Shown one piece after another: positions 16,974-26,457 of a stretch of 64,000 nucleotides of DNA. This stretch comes from Sphingopyxis bauzanensis. Its GTDB lineage: Bacteria; Pseudomonadota; Alphaproteobacteria; Sphingomonadales; Sphingomonadaceae. Location of the stretch: positions 186,001 to 250,000 of the forward strand of contig NZ_NISK01000003.1 in assembly GCF_002205675.1 (NCBI RefSeq), written 5' to 3'. The position numbers and the translations under genes are program-made. Within the stretch, counting starts at the first letter, position 1. Every line of letters begins with the position of its first letter. The notes under the pieces are model-generated. The model ran no database searches, was not told the DNA's origin, and saw nothing but the letters and a program-made list of their open reading frames with translations.

Positions 16974-17645
16974 ATGAGTTTCGCCGCGATCATTTTCGAT
17001 TTCGACGGCGTCATCGCCGACAGCGAGGTGCGCGCGAACCTGTCGCTCGCCGAGAGCCTGATCGCGGCGGGGATGCCGTCGACCTATGACGAGTGCCTGC
17101 GCGACTATTACGGCCACAACTGGCAGGAGACGCAGCGACGGATCGAGGCGCGGTTCGGGCGGGCGTTGCCCGCCGATTTTCGTGAGCAACACCGCGAACG
17201 GGCGCGGGGTCGGTTCATGGAGGGATTCGACGCCGTCCCCGGTGCCGCGGATTTCCTCGCTACGCTCGGGCCGCTGCCGCGCGCGATCGCGTCGTCGAGC
17301 CGCGCCGAATATATCGGCTGGGCGCTGGGGTTGTTCGGGTTGGGGCACCATTTCGCGGAGCAGGTGTACAGCGCCGATGGCTGGCACCGCGGCAAGCCGT
17401 ATCCCGATATCTACCTGGCCGCCGCCAAAGGGCTAGGTGTCGATCCGGCGCTATGTCTGGCGATCGAGGATTCGCCAACCGGGGCGCAGGCAGCCTTGGC
17501 GGCGGGGATGACCGTGGTCGGCTTTTGCGGAGCCGGGCATATCGTCGATCGCGCGGCGCATGGCGACATGTTGCGCGCGGTCGGGGTGCATCATGTGGCG
17601 CTGACCTTTGGTGAGATCGGGGCACTGACAGTCGTCGCACGATAA
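16974..17645 (+). CDS. HAD-IA family phosphatase / phosphomutase-like protein
   Basis: This is a 223-residue HAD hydrolase. Motif I is FDFDGVIADSE (Asp9, Asp11), motif II ASSSR, motif III KPYPDIY and motif IV AIEDSPTGAQAALAAGM. The 'DGVIADSE' form and helical cap resemble beta-phosphoglucomutase and related sugar phosphatases. The exact substrate is not determined by these motifs. It stands alone, divergent from the small minus-strand gene. Confidence 0.85.
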   Translation: MSFAAIIFDFDGVIADSEVRANLSLAESLIAAGMPSTYDECLRDYYGHNWQETQRRIEARFGRALPADFREQHRERARGRFMEGFDAVPGAADFLATLGPLPRAIASSSRAEYIGWALGLFGLGHHFAEQVYSADGWHRGKPYPDIYLAAAKGLGVDPALCLAIEDSPTGAQAALAAGMTVVGFCGAGHIVDRAAHGDMLRAVGVHHVALTFGEIGALTVVAR

Positions 17646-17821
17646 TCCTCCCCATGGCTTCGCGACAGGGAGGATTTTTCAGCAAAAAACGCTATCCTAC
17701 AAAATCCGGCTGGATTAGCGTTGTCCCCTGTTCGATCCCGATCACGGGACGAAATATGAAATCGCGAGTGAAGTTGCGCAGTTTTCTGCGGCTTTGCCGA
17801 AACCGCCCCAAGGAGAGCGCC

Positions 17822-18691
17822 ATGTGTACCGAAGACACCGAAGCCGATCTGGACCGCGCCGGGATGGCGGTGGGTCGCCGCAGCTTTGCCGCGCTGGCCG
17901 GGGTCGGCGCGTTGATCGCGGCACTGCCGGCGCGGGCAATGGCGGGGAAGCCGGTAAAGGGCCGCGATGTCGAGATTACGACCGCGGCGGGCATCTGCGA
18001 CGCCTATTTTGTGGCGCCCACCAGCGGCAAGCATCCGGGGGTGCTGATCTGGCCCGACATCCGCGGGCTGCGCCCCGCCTTTCGCCAGATGGCCGACCGG
18101 CTGGCGGGCGAAGGTTATGCGGTGCTGTGTGTGAATCCTTTTTACCGCTGGCAGAAATCGCCGGTGGTCGATGCCGCGAATGACTGGGGCAATCCCGCGG
18201 TGCGCGAAAAACTGTTCGGTTATCTGAAGCAGTTGACCAAACCGGTGGTCGAAACCGACGCCGCGGCGCATCTCGCGTTCCTCGACACGCAAAAGGAGGT
18301 CGACAAGACGCGCAAGCTGGCCACCACCGGTTACTGCATGGGCGGCCCGATGACGATATACACCGCGGCGTTGAAGCCCGACCGCGTCGGTGCGGCAGCA
18401 AGCTTTCACGGCGGCGGGGTCGGCACCGACAAGCCCGACAGTCCGCATCTGCTGATCCCCGGGACGCGGGCGGGCTATTTGTTCGCGATCGCCGATAATG
18501 ACGACAAGGAAGCGCCGAACGAAAAGGTCTTGCTCAAAGCCGTGCTCGAACCGCGCAAGCAATGGCATGAGGTCGAGGTGTATGAAGGCGCGATGCACGG
18601 CTGGTGCCCGCCCGATGGCCGCGCGTATAATGAGGCAGCGGCCGAAAAGGCGTGGGGCCGGATGCTGGAGTTGTTCAAGGCGAGTTTGTAA
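17822..18691 (+). CDS. Dienelactone hydrolase family protein with twin-arginine signal
   Basis: This is a 289-residue alpha/beta hydrolase. ATG 17822 is preceded by AAGGAGAG and gives a twin-arginine type leader (VGRRSFAALAGVGALIAALPARAMA), so the protein is probably exported folded. The catalytic nucleophile is a cysteine, Cys172 in GYCMGG, as in dienelactone hydrolase. Asp225/227 (IADNDD) and His259 (GAMHGW) complete the triad. The 176 bases before the start carry no other gene. The natural substrate is unknown; export argues against a role in cytosolic chlorocatechol degradation. Confidence 0.85.
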   Translation: MCTEDTEADLDRAGMAVGRRSFAALAGVGALIAALPARAMAGKPVKGRDVEITTAAGICDAYFVAPTSGKHPGVLIWPDIRGLRPAFRQMADRLAGEGYAVLCVNPFYRWQKSPVVDAANDWGNPAVREKLFGYLKQLTKPVVETDAAAHLAFLDTQKEVDKTRKLATTGYCMGGPMTIYTAALKPDRVGAAASFHGGGVGTDKPDSPHLLIPGTRAGYLFAIADNDDKEAPNEKVLLKAVLEPRKQWHEVEVYEGAMHGWCPPDGRAYNEAAAEKAWGRMLELFKASL

Positions 18692-18736
18692 CGGTCACCG
18701 CTCGACAGGAACGGAAAAGGAGTTAGATTTTGCCGA

Positions 18737-19204
18737 TCAATGCGCGTGCGTACCGCCGCTTGCAGCATAGCTCGCATAAACACGCTGGCCGCCGCTGCCG
18801 AAGGTCATGACCTTATACGCTTCGCGGTGGTCGCCATGCTCCATGCCCGGCGAACCCATCGGCATCCCGGCGACCGCGAGACCCTTCACGCCCTTGGGCT
18901 TTTCGCGGAGCAGGCGAGCGATTTCCTTGGCGGGGACATGCCCCTCGATCACATAGCCGCCGACGAGCACGGTGTGGCAGCTGCGCAGCGCCTGCGGCAC
19001 GCCTTGCTTGTCCTTGATCGCGGCCATGTCGGTCGAATTGACGATCACCGCCTTCTGCCCGAACGATGCCTTCACCTGTTCGAGCCATTTGAGGCAGCAA
19101 CCACAGCCCGCATCGCGAAACATCGTCGGGTTCGCGGCGTGCGCGACGCCGATGGTGGCCGAGAAGGCGGCGAGGCCGAAGAAGACGCGGCGGGCGGGGG
19201 ACAT
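18737..19204 (-). CDS. DUF411 family metal-binding protein
   Basis: This is a 155-residue periplasmic protein. The start at 19204 is chosen for AGGA eight bases before it and because it opens a signal peptide (SPARRVFFGLAAFSATIGVAHA). DUF411 features follow: a CGCC metal-binding cluster (Cys34, 36, 37) in FRDAGCGCCLKW, then SCHTVLVGGYVIEGHVPA and GLAVAGMPMGSPGME with methionines suited to copper. DUF411 proteins accompany copper resistance genes, but none is adjacent here. A copper role is therefore likely but not shown. Confidence 0.85.
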   Translation of the reverse strand: MSPARRVFFGLAAFSATIGVAHAANPTMFRDAGCGCCLKWLEQVKASFGQKAVIVNSTDMAAIKDKQGVPQALRSCHTVLVGGYVIEGHVPAKEIARLLREKPKGVKGLAVAGMPMGSPGMEHGDHREAYKVMTFGSGGQRVYASYAASGGTHAH

Positions 19205-19265
19205 GGCAGTGTTCCTTGCTGAATTCGGACGAAGATTAGCAGCCGCGGCGCGCCGCACAAGCGGT

Positions 19266-20282
19266 TCAGCCCATCGGATAAAGAATGTCTTTGCTCACTT
19301 TATGCAGTGCGGTCATCACCTCGTCGCTCAGTACCAGATCCCTCGCATCGAGAATCGGCTGGAGCTGGTCATCGGCGCTGACCCCGACGATCGTCGAGGC
19401 GACGAAGTCATGCTGTTTCGACCAGGCTGTCGCCATCGTCACCGGGTGGAGCCCGGCATCCTCGGCGATCTGCAAATAGCGCGCGGTCGCGGCGAGGCTT
19501 TTTTCGTTGACGAACCGCTGGCCCATCGCGGCCTGCCGCCCCTCCATCGCGAGGTAGCGCGAGAATCTCGCACCCTCGGGCGTTGCACCGCCCTGATATT
19601 TGCCCGACAACACCCCACCGGCGAGCGGCGAATAGGGGATCAGGCTGACGCCTTCCTGTCGGCACACCTGTTTCAGTTCATCCTCGAAGCGGCGGTTGTT
19701 GAGGCTGAAATTATTCTGGATCGTGTGATAGCGCGCGACGCCCAGTTTCTCGGACGCGGCGAGCGATTTCATCAGCCCCCAGCTCGTTTCGTTCGAGCAG
19801 CCAAGAATGCGGACCTTGCCGATGCGAACGAGTTCGTCGAGCGCGTCCATAATCTCCTCATAAGGCGCGTCATGGTCGGGCCAGTGCGTCTGGTAAAGGT
19901 CGACATAATCGGTTTGGAGCCGCGTCAGGCTATCGTCGATCGCCTGAAAGATATTCTTGCGGTCCAGCGCGGTCATGCCGTTGCGGCACGGCGAATTGAA
20001 CCAGACGTGGCTCGGTCCCGATACCTTGGTCGCAAGGATGATCGCGTCGCGCGGCTTGGTCATCAGCCAGCGCCCGACGATCTCTTCGGTGCGGCCGACC
20101 CATTTGACATCGGGCGGCACCGGATAGCCCTCAGCGGTGTCGTAAAAGTTGATCCCGGCATCGAAGCAGCGATCGAGAATGCGGAACGCCGCGGCCTCGT
20201 CGGTCTGACTACCAAAGGTCATCGTTCCCATGCAGATGTCGGACACATGGATAGCGCTTTTGCCAAGACGGCGACTCTGCAT
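19266..20282 (-). CDS. Aldo/keto reductase (Tas-like)
   Basis: This is a 338-residue NADPH-dependent oxidoreductase with a TIM-barrel fold. The catalytic tetrad is present as Asp48 and Tyr53 (INFYDTAEGY), Lys86 (ILATKV) and His133 (YQTHWPD). The length and the STIVGVSADDQL segment near the end fit the Tas/YajO-like group. It lies downstream of the LysE-type exporter gene on the same strand with 63 bases between. Substrate unknown. Confidence 0.9.
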   Translation of the reverse strand: MQSRRLGKSAIHVSDICMGTMTFGSQTDEAAAFRILDRCFDAGINFYDTAEGYPVPPDVKWVGRTEEIVGRWLMTKPRDAIILATKVSGPSHVWFNSPCRNGMTALDRKNIFQAIDDSLTRLQTDYVDLYQTHWPDHDAPYEEIMDALDELVRIGKVRILGCSNETSWGLMKSLAASEKLGVARYHTIQNNFSLNNRRFEDELKQVCRQEGVSLIPYSPLAGGVLSGKYQGGATPEGARFSRYLAMEGRQAAMGQRFVNEKSLAATARYLQIAEDAGLHPVTMATAWSKQHDFVASTIVGVSADDQLQPILDARDLVLSDEVMTALHKVSKDILYPMG

Positions 20283-20345
20283 GGCTCTGTTCTCCGGTCA
20301 GAAGAGGGGAGCGCCGTCTTTAGGTTGCGGGATGCAACCTTGCAA

Positions 20346-20936
20346 TCAGATCAGCAGCGCGAGCGATCCCACGAGCAAGGCCGCCATCGTCCAGTTGAAT
20401 GCGCGCAGCCTTGCCGGGCTGGACAGCCACCCGCGCAGCACTTGGCCCATCACCGCCCACAGGCTGGTCAAGGGCAGGTTGATCAGGCCAAAGTTCACCG
20501 CGACGAGCAGCACCGCGCCCAGATTGCGGTCGGGCGCGTAGAGCGCGATCGCGGTGAGCGCCATCGACCAGGCCTTGGGGTTGACCCATTGGAACAGCAT
20601 CGCTTGAACAAAGGTCATCGGCTTGCCGCGCGCGCCGGTTTCGGTGTCGGGGGCCGTGGCATTGGCGATCTTCCACGCGAGCCACAGCAGATAGAACACG
20701 CTCACGACCTTGAGCACGGTATTGAGGATCGGGAAAAGATCGAACAACCCCATCATCCCGAGGCCGACGAGGATGATCATCAGCGTGAAGCCGATGCCAA
20801 CGCCGAGTGCGTGGGGGACCGTGCGGCGGAGGCCGAAATTGGCGCCCGACGCCATCAGCATCATATTGTTCGGCCCGGGCGTGATCGACGAGACGAGGGC
20901 GAAAGCGGAGAGCGCGAGAAGGGTGGTCTGGTTCAT
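20346..20936 (-). CDS. LysE family amino-acid exporter
   Basis: This is a 196-residue inner membrane protein with six predicted hydrophobic helices and the LysE/RhtB signature SSITPGPNNMMLMASGANFG at its N-terminus, plus FQWVNPKAW in the middle. Such proteins export amino acids or related metabolites. It is transcribed away from an Lrp/AsnC-type regulator with 73 bases between the two starts, the standard arrangement in which the regulator senses the amino acid and switches on the exporter. Confidence 0.9.
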   Translation of the reverse strand: MNQTTLLALSAFALVSSITPGPNNMMLMASGANFGLRRTVPHALGVGIGFTLMIILVGLGMMGLFDLFPILNTVLKVVSVFYLLWLAWKIANATAPDTETGARGKPMTFVQAMLFQWVNPKAWSMALTAIALYAPDRNLGAVLLVAVNFGLINLPLTSLWAVMGQVLRGWLSSPARLRAFNWTMAALLVGSLALLI

Positions 20937-21009
20937 GCGTGCAACATAATGCGCTTTGTCGGCGGGCGGGTTGCAAAGAATGGCGCAGATCGCCTATCAT
21001 ACGCAATCT

Positions 21010-21462
21010 ATGAGTAAGATGGACGATATTGCCCGCAAGATATTGCGCGAGTTATTACAGGATGGGCGAATCTCGAACCTCGAACTCGCCGAGCGCGTCG
21101 GGCTGTCGCCCTCGGCCTGTTTGCGGCGGGTGCAGGAACTGGAACGGAGCGGGGTGATCACCGGCTATCGCGCCACCATCGATCCCGTAAAGCTGGGGAT
21201 GGGCTTTCTCGCCTATGTCACCGTTGGGCTGTCGACCCACACCAAGAAGGCGCAGTCCGATTTCGAGGCGGCAATAGCGGGGGCGCCCGAAGTGCGCGAA
21301 TGCCACAATATCACCGGCGCGATCGAATATCTGCTGCGGATCGAGACCGCGGATCTGGCGGCGTACAAGCATTTCCATACCGAGGTGCTCGGCGTGCTGG
21401 CGCAGGTGCATTCGATCAGCACCTATGTGGTGATGGATTCGACCAAGGATGAGCGGGCGTAA
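21010..21462 (+). CDS. Lrp/AsnC family transcriptional regulator
   Basis: This is a 150-residue regulator. The N-terminal helix-turn-helix is at about residues 4-60 (DDIARKILRELLQDGRISNL, ELAERVGLSPSACLRRVQEL) and the C-terminal RAM/ligand domain follows (TGAIEYLLRIETADLAAYKHF). ATG 21010 is chosen as the first start past the divergent promoter region; ATG 21019 is possible. It faces the LysE exporter gene, its likely target. The ligand is probably an amino acid; which one is unknown. Confidence 0.9.
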   Translation: MSKMDDIARKILRELLQDGRISNLELAERVGLSPSACLRRVQELERSGVITGYRATIDPVKLGMGFLAYVTVGLSTHTKKAQSDFEAAIAGAPEVRECHNITGAIEYLLRIETADLAAYKHFHTEVLGVLAQVHSISTYVVMDSTKDERA

Positions 21463-21470
21463 CGACATTT

Positions 21471-21546
21471 CGTAATTGCGAGCGAAGCGAAGCAATCTAG
21501 GGTGTGGCAAGCCGCCCTGGATTGCTTCGCTTCGCTCTCAATGACG
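21471..21546. repeat. Intergenic inverted repeat, family A
   Basis: This is the third copy of the family found at 5104 and 7911: outer arms CGTAATTGCGAGCGAAGCGA and TCGCTTCGCTCTCAATGACG with CAATCTAG / CTGGATTG inside. It lies between the regulator gene and the flavin-dependent oxidoreductase gene, both on the plus strand. Confidence 0.85.
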
Positions 21547-21589
21547 GAGAGAGGTTGAACCTTAGCCCCCGCCACCGCATATCCGTTTC

Positions 21590-22576
21590 ATGACGAAACT
21601 TTCCTTCCTCGATCTCGTGCCCGTCATCGACACCGGTACGATTTCCCAGTCGCTCGCCAACGCCGCCGATCTCGCCCGCCACGCCGAAGCGCTGGGCTAT
21701 GGGCGCTATTGGGTCGCCGAGCATCATGGCATGGCGGGAATCGCGAGCGCGGCGACCGCGGTCGTGCTGGCACATATCGGACAGGCGACGTCGACGATCC
21801 GGATCGGGTCGGCGGGCATCATGCTGCCGAACCACGCGCCGATGGTGATCGCCGAGCAGTTCGGGACGCTGGAGGCGCTGTTTCCGGGGCGCATCGATCT
21901 TGGCCTCGGGCGCGCCCCGGGGTCCGATCAGCGCGTCGCGCACGCCCTGCGCCGCACGCTCGCCAGCGATGAGCGGCAATTTCCGCAGGATGTGCTGGAG
22001 CTGCAAGCTTTTCTGGCGGGTGACGAGCAGCTTGGCATCACCGCGGTGCCGGGCGCAGGCACCCATATCCCGCTATGGATCTTGGGATCGAGCACGTTCG
22101 GCGCTCAGCTCGCGGCGATGCTCGGGCTGCCCTATGCCTTTGCCAGCCACTTCGCGCCCGACGCGCTCGACGAAGCGCTCGACATTTACCGGCGCCAGTT
22201 CAAACCCTCGGCGCAACTCGCGGAGCCCTATGTCGCCGCGGCGTTCAATAGCTTTGGCGCCGATACGCGCGAGGAAGCCGAGCTTCTTGCTTCGTCGCAG
22301 CAGCAGGCGTTCGTAGCGCTGCGCACCGGCAATCCGGGCAAGATGAAGCCGCCGCTCGCGGGCTATAAGGACAGCCTGCCGCCGAACGCGCGCGCGATCC
22401 TCGACCATGTGCTGCAATGCTCGGCGGTTGGCACTGCCGACGATATTGCCGCGGGGTTGCGGGCATTTGTTGCGCGGACCCGCGTCGATGAGGTGGTCAT
22501 CGCGTCATCGATGTACGATCATGACGCACGCAAGCACTCGCTGGCGCTGACGATGAGCGCAGCGAAGGCGCTCTGA
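21590..22576 (+). CDS. LLM class flavin-dependent oxidoreductase
   Basis: This is a 328-residue luciferase-like monooxygenase or reductase using FMN or F420-type chemistry. The N-terminus LSFLDLVPV, then [40 protein letters not shown] and [19 protein letters not shown] are all hallmarks of this TIM-barrel family (the group often annotated as alkanal-monooxygenase-like). The reaction is not known. It is monocistronic as far as the spacing shows. Confidence 0.88.
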   Translation: MTKLSFLDLVPVIDTGTISQSLANAADLARHAEALGYGRYWVAEHHGMAGIASAATAVVLAHIGQATSTIRIGSAGIMLPNHAPMVIAEQFGTLEALFPGRIDLGLGRAPGSDQRVAHALRRTLASDERQFPQDVLELQAFLAGDEQLGITAVPGAGTHIPLWILGSSTFGAQLAAMLGLPYAFASHFAPDALDEALDIYRRQFKPSAQLAEPYVAAAFNSFGADTREEAELLASSQQQAFVALRTGNPGKMKPPLAGYKDSLPPNARAILDHVLQCSAVGTADDIAAGLRAFVARTRVDEVVIASSMYDHDARKHSLALTMSAAKAL

Positions 22577-22587
22577 ACGCCGCCGTG

Positions 22588-22617
22588 TTGACGCACCTTG
22601 CGCTGCGGCAGTATAGG
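22588..22617 (+). promoter_or_regulatory. Candidate housekeeping promoter for argD
   Basis: TTGACG at 22588-22593 and TATAGG at 22612-22617 are separated by 18 bases. The start site would fall near 22624, leaving a GC-rich leader of about 60 bases that contains two copies of GGGCGGCCC able to pair with each other, followed by TTTTT at 22653. The leader could act in attenuation, but the hairpin and the T-run are not adjacent, so this is weak. Confidence 0.45.
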
Positions 22618-22681
22618 GGCGGCCCGACCAAGGGCGGCCCATCGGGGTCGCCTTTTTACTTTTGCCTGAAAGGTGCCTGCC

Positions 22682-23869
22682 ATGTCGATCACGCCGCTGA
22701 TGCCCGTTTATCCCCGGTGCGGTGTGCGTCCGGTGCGGGGCGAGGGTGCGTATCTGATCGGCGAGCGCGGCGAGCGCTATCTGGATTTCGCCAGCGGCAT
22801 TGCGGTGAACCTGCTGGGCCATGGCCATCCGCACCTGACCAAGGCGATTCAGGAGCAGGCGGCGACGCTGATGCACGTGTCGAACCTCTATGGCAGCCCG
22901 CAGGGCGAGGCCTATGCGGCGCGACTGGTCGAAAACACTTTTGCCGACACGGTCTTCCTGACCAACTCGGGCGCCGAAGCGGTCGAATGCGCGATCAAGA
23001 CGGCGCGCGCCTATCATTCGAGCGCGGGCAATCCCGAAAAGCATAATCTGATCACTTTCAACAATGCGTTTCACGGCCGCACGCTGGGGACGATTTCGGC
23101 GACCAATCAGGAAAAGCTGCGCAAGGGTTTCGACCCGCTGCTTCCCGGTTTCGCCTACGCGCCGTTCGACGATCTCAACGCCGCGCTTGATCTGGTCGAT
23201 GACAATACGGCGGGCTTCCTGATCGAACCGATCCAGGGCGAGGGCGGCATCCGTCCGGCGTCGCAGCCCTTCCTGCAGGGGCTGCGCGACATCTGTAACG
23301 ACCGCGACCTGATGCTGGTGTTCGACGAAGTCCAGTGCGGCGTGGCGCGCACCGGCTCGCTCTACGCCTATCAGGAATTTGGGGTCACCCCCGACATCAT
23401 GGCGAGCGCCAAGGGCATTGGCGGCGGCTTTCCAATGGGCGCGTGCCTCGCGACCGAGAAAGCGGCGCGCGGCATGGTCATCGGAACCCATGGATCGACC
23501 TATGGCGGCAACCCGCTGGCGTGCGCCGCGGGGCAAGCGGTGCTCGACGTCGTGCTGGAGGAAGGCTTTCTCGACGGTGTCAAGGCGACCGGCGAACGGC
23601 TGCGCGGGGCGCTCGAGCAGCTGATCCCGAACCATGACCAGCTGTTTGAAAGCGTGCGCGGCATGGGGCTTATGCTCGGGCTCAAGCTGCGCTCGGACAG
23701 CCGCGCCTTTGTCGCGCATTTGCGCGATAATCACGGGCTGCTGACCGTCGCGGCGGGCGAAAATGTCGTCCGCGTGCTGCCGCCGCTGAACATCGAGCAG
23801 AGCCATATCGACGAGTTTATCGAGAAATTGTCAGCGGGCGCGGCGAGCTATACGCCGCCTGAATCCTGA
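22682..23869 (+). CDS. argD: Acetylornithine aminotransferase
   Basis: This is a 395-residue PLP-dependent class III aminotransferase making N-acetylornithine from the semialdehyde in arginine synthesis (and often succinyldiaminopimelate transamination). ATG 22682 follows AAAGG at a good distance; a GTG nine bases earlier is less likely. Family features are [46 protein letters not shown], the PLP region LVFDEVQCG and lysine in [13 protein letters not shown]. argF follows after 31 bases, an arginine operon. Confidence 0.94.
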   Translation: MSITPLMPVYPRCGVRPVRGEGAYLIGERGERYLDFASGIAVNLLGHGHPHLTKAIQEQAATLMHVSNLYGSPQGEAYAARLVENTFADTVFLTNSGAEAVECAIKTARAYHSSAGNPEKHNLITFNNAFHGRTLGTISATNQEKLRKGFDPLLPGFAYAPFDDLNAALDLVDDNTAGFLIEPIQGEGGIRPASQPFLQGLRDICNDRDLMLVFDEVQCGVARTGSLYAYQEFGVTPDIMASAKGIGGGFPMGACLATEKAARGMVIGTHGSTYGGNPLACAAGQAVLDVVLEEGFLDGVKATGERLRGALEQLIPNHDQLFESVRGMGLMLGLKLRSDSRAFVAHLRDNHGLLTVAAGENVVRVLPPLNIEQSHIDEFIEKLSAGAASYTPPES

Positions 23870-23900
23870 TGTTTTCCGTTCCTGCAGAACGGAGGGCTTG

Positions 23901-24824
23901 ATGCCCAATTTCCTGAATCTGTCCGACGCGGGCGGCGATGCCGTTGCGGCGATGATTGCCGACGCGATCGACCGCAAGGCGGCGCGCGCGGGTTGGGCCA
24001 AGGCGAAAGCCGACGCCGATGCGCCGCTCGCCGCTCATGTGCTGGCGATGGTGTTCGAGAAGAATTCGACGCGGACGCGCGCGTCGTTCGATATCGCCAT
24101 TCGCCAGCTTGGCGGGGTGCCGATGATCCTCGACGCGGGGACGACCCAGCTTGGCCGCGGCGAGACGATCGCCGACACCGCGCGCGTCCTGTCGCGCTAT
24201 GCCGATGCGATCATGATCCGCACCGACGATCATGCTAAGATCGAGGAGCTCGCCGAATTTGCAAGCGTCCCGGTGATCAACGGCCTGACCGACCTGTCGC
24301 ACCCGTGCCAGATCGTCGCCGACCTGTTGACGATCGTTGAACAGGGCAAGGCGCTGCCCGGGCTGGAGCTCGCCTGGCTCGGCGACGGCAATAATGTGCT
24401 GTCGTCGCTGATCGAGGCCGCTGGGCTGTTTGGTTTCCATGTCCGCGCCGGTTGTCCGCAGGGCTATGAACCCGATGCGTCGTTCGTCGCAGCGGCGCGT
24501 GCCAAGGGCGTTCGCATCGACATCATGACCGACGCGCGCGAAGCGGTCGCGGGCGCCGATCTGGTCGTCACCGACACCTGGGTGTCGATGGGGCAGGATC
24601 ATGCCCACAACAAGGTCGCGGCGATGGCGCCGTTCCAGGTCGACGAACGGTTGATGGCGGGAGCCAAGAGCGACGCGATTTTTCTCCACTGCCTGCCCGC
24701 GCACCGCGGCGACGAGGTTGTCGATGCGGTGATCGACGGGCCGCAATCGCGGGTGTGGGATGAGGCCGAGAACCGGGTCCATGCGCAGAAATCGATTCTG
24801 CTGTGGGCACTCGGCAAGCTGTGA
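23901..24824 (+). CDS. argF: Ornithine carbamoyltransferase
   Basis: This 307-residue enzyme transfers the carbamoyl group from carbamoyl phosphate to ornithine, giving citrulline. The carbamoyl-phosphate site STRTR is at residues 56-60, DLSHPCQ at 131-137 and the ornithine-site HCLPA at 263-267. ATG 23901 follows GGAGGG by a suitable distance; the preceding TTG is not needed. The gene is in an operon behind argD and ahead of hslO. Confidence 0.95.
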   Translation: MPNFLNLSDAGGDAVAAMIADAIDRKAARAGWAKAKADADAPLAAHVLAMVFEKNSTRTRASFDIAIRQLGGVPMILDAGTTQLGRGETIADTARVLSRYADAIMIRTDDHAKIEELAEFASVPVINGLTDLSHPCQIVADLLTIVEQGKALPGLELAWLGDGNNVLSSLIEAAGLFGFHVRAGCPQGYEPDASFVAAARAKGVRIDIMTDAREAVAGADLVVTDTWVSMGQDHAHNKVAAMAPFQVDERLMAGAKSDAIFLHCLPAHRGDEVVDAVIDGPQSRVWDEAENRVHAQKSILLWALGKL

Positions 24825-24834
24825 GTTTGATAGT

Positions 24835-25752
24835 GTGAGCGACGAAATTATCGAAACCTGGTTCGACCAGCCTTTGCTGTTCACCATTGCCGCGCGCCAT
24901 GTGCGCGGGCGGCTGGTACGGCTGGGGCCGACGCTGAACACGATCATCGCGGCGCATAATTACCCGCCGGTGGCGGAAAAGCTGCTCGGCGAGGCGTTGG
25001 TGCTGACCGTCCTGCTCGGCTCGACGCTCAAGGACGAGAGCGGCCAGATGACGTTGCAGGCGCAGACGGGCGGGGGGCCGATCGAATTGCTGGTCTGCGA
25101 TTATCGCGGCGGCGAGCTGCGCGGGTACCTCAAGTTCGACGCTGAGCGGCTGGCGGCGGTCGGTCCCGACCCGACGTTGTTCGCTTTGTTCGGCGAAGGC
25201 TTCCTCGCGATCACCTTCGATCAGGCGACGACAGACGAGCGCTATCAGGGCATCGTCCCGCTCGAAGGCGCATCGATCGGCGAGGCGGCCGAGCATTATT
25301 TCGAGCAGTCCGAACAGATTTCGAGCCTGATCCGGCTCGCCGCGCGGCACGACCATGAGGCTGGCTGTGTCGCGGGCGGGCTGTTGCTCCAGCATCTACC
25401 CGAGGGTGAGGTCGGTCGCGATCGGCTGCACGTCCGCCACGATACGCCCGAATGGGACCATGCGCGCACGGTCGCGGCCACGCTGAAACCCGAAGAGCTG
25501 ACCGACCCGGCGCATTCGCTGGAAACGCTGGCGTGGCGGTTGTTCCATGAGGATGAGGTGCGGGTCGAGCCGGGTGTGATCGTATCGCGCGGTTGCCGGT
25601 GCAGCACCGACTATTTTGCTGGTGTGCTTGCGCAGTTTCCGGAGACCGAGCGGGTCGATATGGCCGACGACAGCGGACGGATCGTCGTCGATTGCGCCTT
25701 TTGCTCGCGCATTTTCCCGATCCCGCTGGGCGAGATTTCTGCACCGAATTGA
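24835..25752 (+). CDS. hslO: Redox-regulated chaperone Hsp33
   Basis: This 305-residue cytosolic holdase chaperone is activated by oxidation of a zinc centre. The four zinc cysteines are present as Cys254/Cys256 (RGCRCS) and Cys287/Cys290 (CAFCSR). The N-terminal substrate-binding domain contains LLGSTLKDESGQMTLQAQ and GGPIELLV. Start at GTG 24835, ten bases after the argF stop; in-frame upstream starts lie within argF. Co-transcription with argF is common in this order and may only be positional. Confidence 0.94.
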   Translation: MSDEIIETWFDQPLLFTIAARHVRGRLVRLGPTLNTIIAAHNYPPVAEKLLGEALVLTVLLGSTLKDESGQMTLQAQTGGGPIELLVCDYRGGELRGYLKFDAERLAAVGPDPTLFALFGEGFLAITFDQATTDERYQGIVPLEGASIGEAAEHYFEQSEQISSLIRLAARHDHEAGCVAGGLLLQHLPEGEVGRDRLHVRHDTPEWDHARTVAATLKPEELTDPAHSLETLAWRLFHEDEVRVEPGVIVSRGCRCSTDYFAGVLAQFPETERVDMADDSGRIVVDCAFCSRIFPIPLGEISAPN

Positions 25753-25868
25753 CGACGAAACGGTCTAGTCCAGCGCCAAGCGGTTGAAATCGCCGCGCGC
25801 GATTGCTATCTCTATCGAAACGGGGTCGCGTATCAGCCCAAATATGGGCGCCCGATGGATAGGTGAAA

Positions 25869-26273
25869 ATGGCGATCTCTGCTCCCTTGTTTCGATGTTT
25901 GCTTGGCGCGTGCTCGCTCGCTGGCGCCACCGCGGTGCCGGCACAGGCGCCGTCGCTGGCGATGCTCGACGGGCTGGAAAAGGGCAGCTGGCAGCTGCGC
26001 GAACGCGGCAGCGACGCGGTGTTGCAGACGGTGTGCGTCGGCGACGCGCGACGGATGATCCAGATCCAGCATCCGCGGGCCAACTGTTCGCGCTATATCA
26101 TCGAGGACACGCCTAAATCGGTGACGGTGCATTACACCTGTCCCGGCGCGGGGCACGGCCGCACCAGCATCCGCAGCGAGACCAACCGGCTGGTTCAGAT
26201 CGACACGCAGGGCATCGCCGACGGCAAGCCATTCTCGCAGGCGATCGAAGCGCGTCGCGCGGGGGCGTGCTAA
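25869..26273 (+). CDS. DUF3617-like secreted protein
   Basis: This is a 134-residue exported protein. ATG 25869 is preceded by GATAGG and begins a signal peptide ending AVPAQA. The mature part has GLEKGSWQLRERG, a first cysteine in TVCVGDARRM, then CSRYIIEDTPKSVTVHYTCPG and a terminal cysteine, a layout typical of the DUF3617 family in sphingomonads. The function of the family is unknown. It is monocistronic, followed by a terminator-like hairpin. Confidence 0.7.
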   Translation: MAISAPLFRCLLGACSLAGATAVPAQAPSLAMLDGLEKGSWQLRERGSDAVLQTVCVGDARRMIQIQHPRANCSRYIIEDTPKSVTVHYTCPGAGHGRTSIRSETNRLVQIDTQGIADGKPFSQAIEARRAGAC

Positions 26274-26361
26274 CGCTAACCAGATGTTAACCATCTTGCG
26301 CTAATCGGGAGTTGTGACACGCTGATGTGTGTCCTTCTCCCTAACGGCTTTCATGCCGCAC

Positions 26362-26398
26362 TGGGCCGTGTGACCAACGTCGCGCGGCCCGTTTCTTT
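26362..26398 (+). terminator. Candidate terminator or leader hairpin upstream of queC
   Basis: GGGCCG (26362-26367) pairs with CGGCCC (26384-26389) and is followed by GTTTCTTTT. It lies 89 bases past the DUF3617-like stop and 60 bases before queC. It could end the upstream transcript or sit in the queC leader. A T-run interrupted by C makes it a moderate terminator. Confidence 0.45.
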
Positions 26399-26457
26399 TG
26401 GTGCGGCGCAGCAAGCCGCCTCTTGCGCGGCTATCCGAGCGGGCGTATCGGGCGCCG

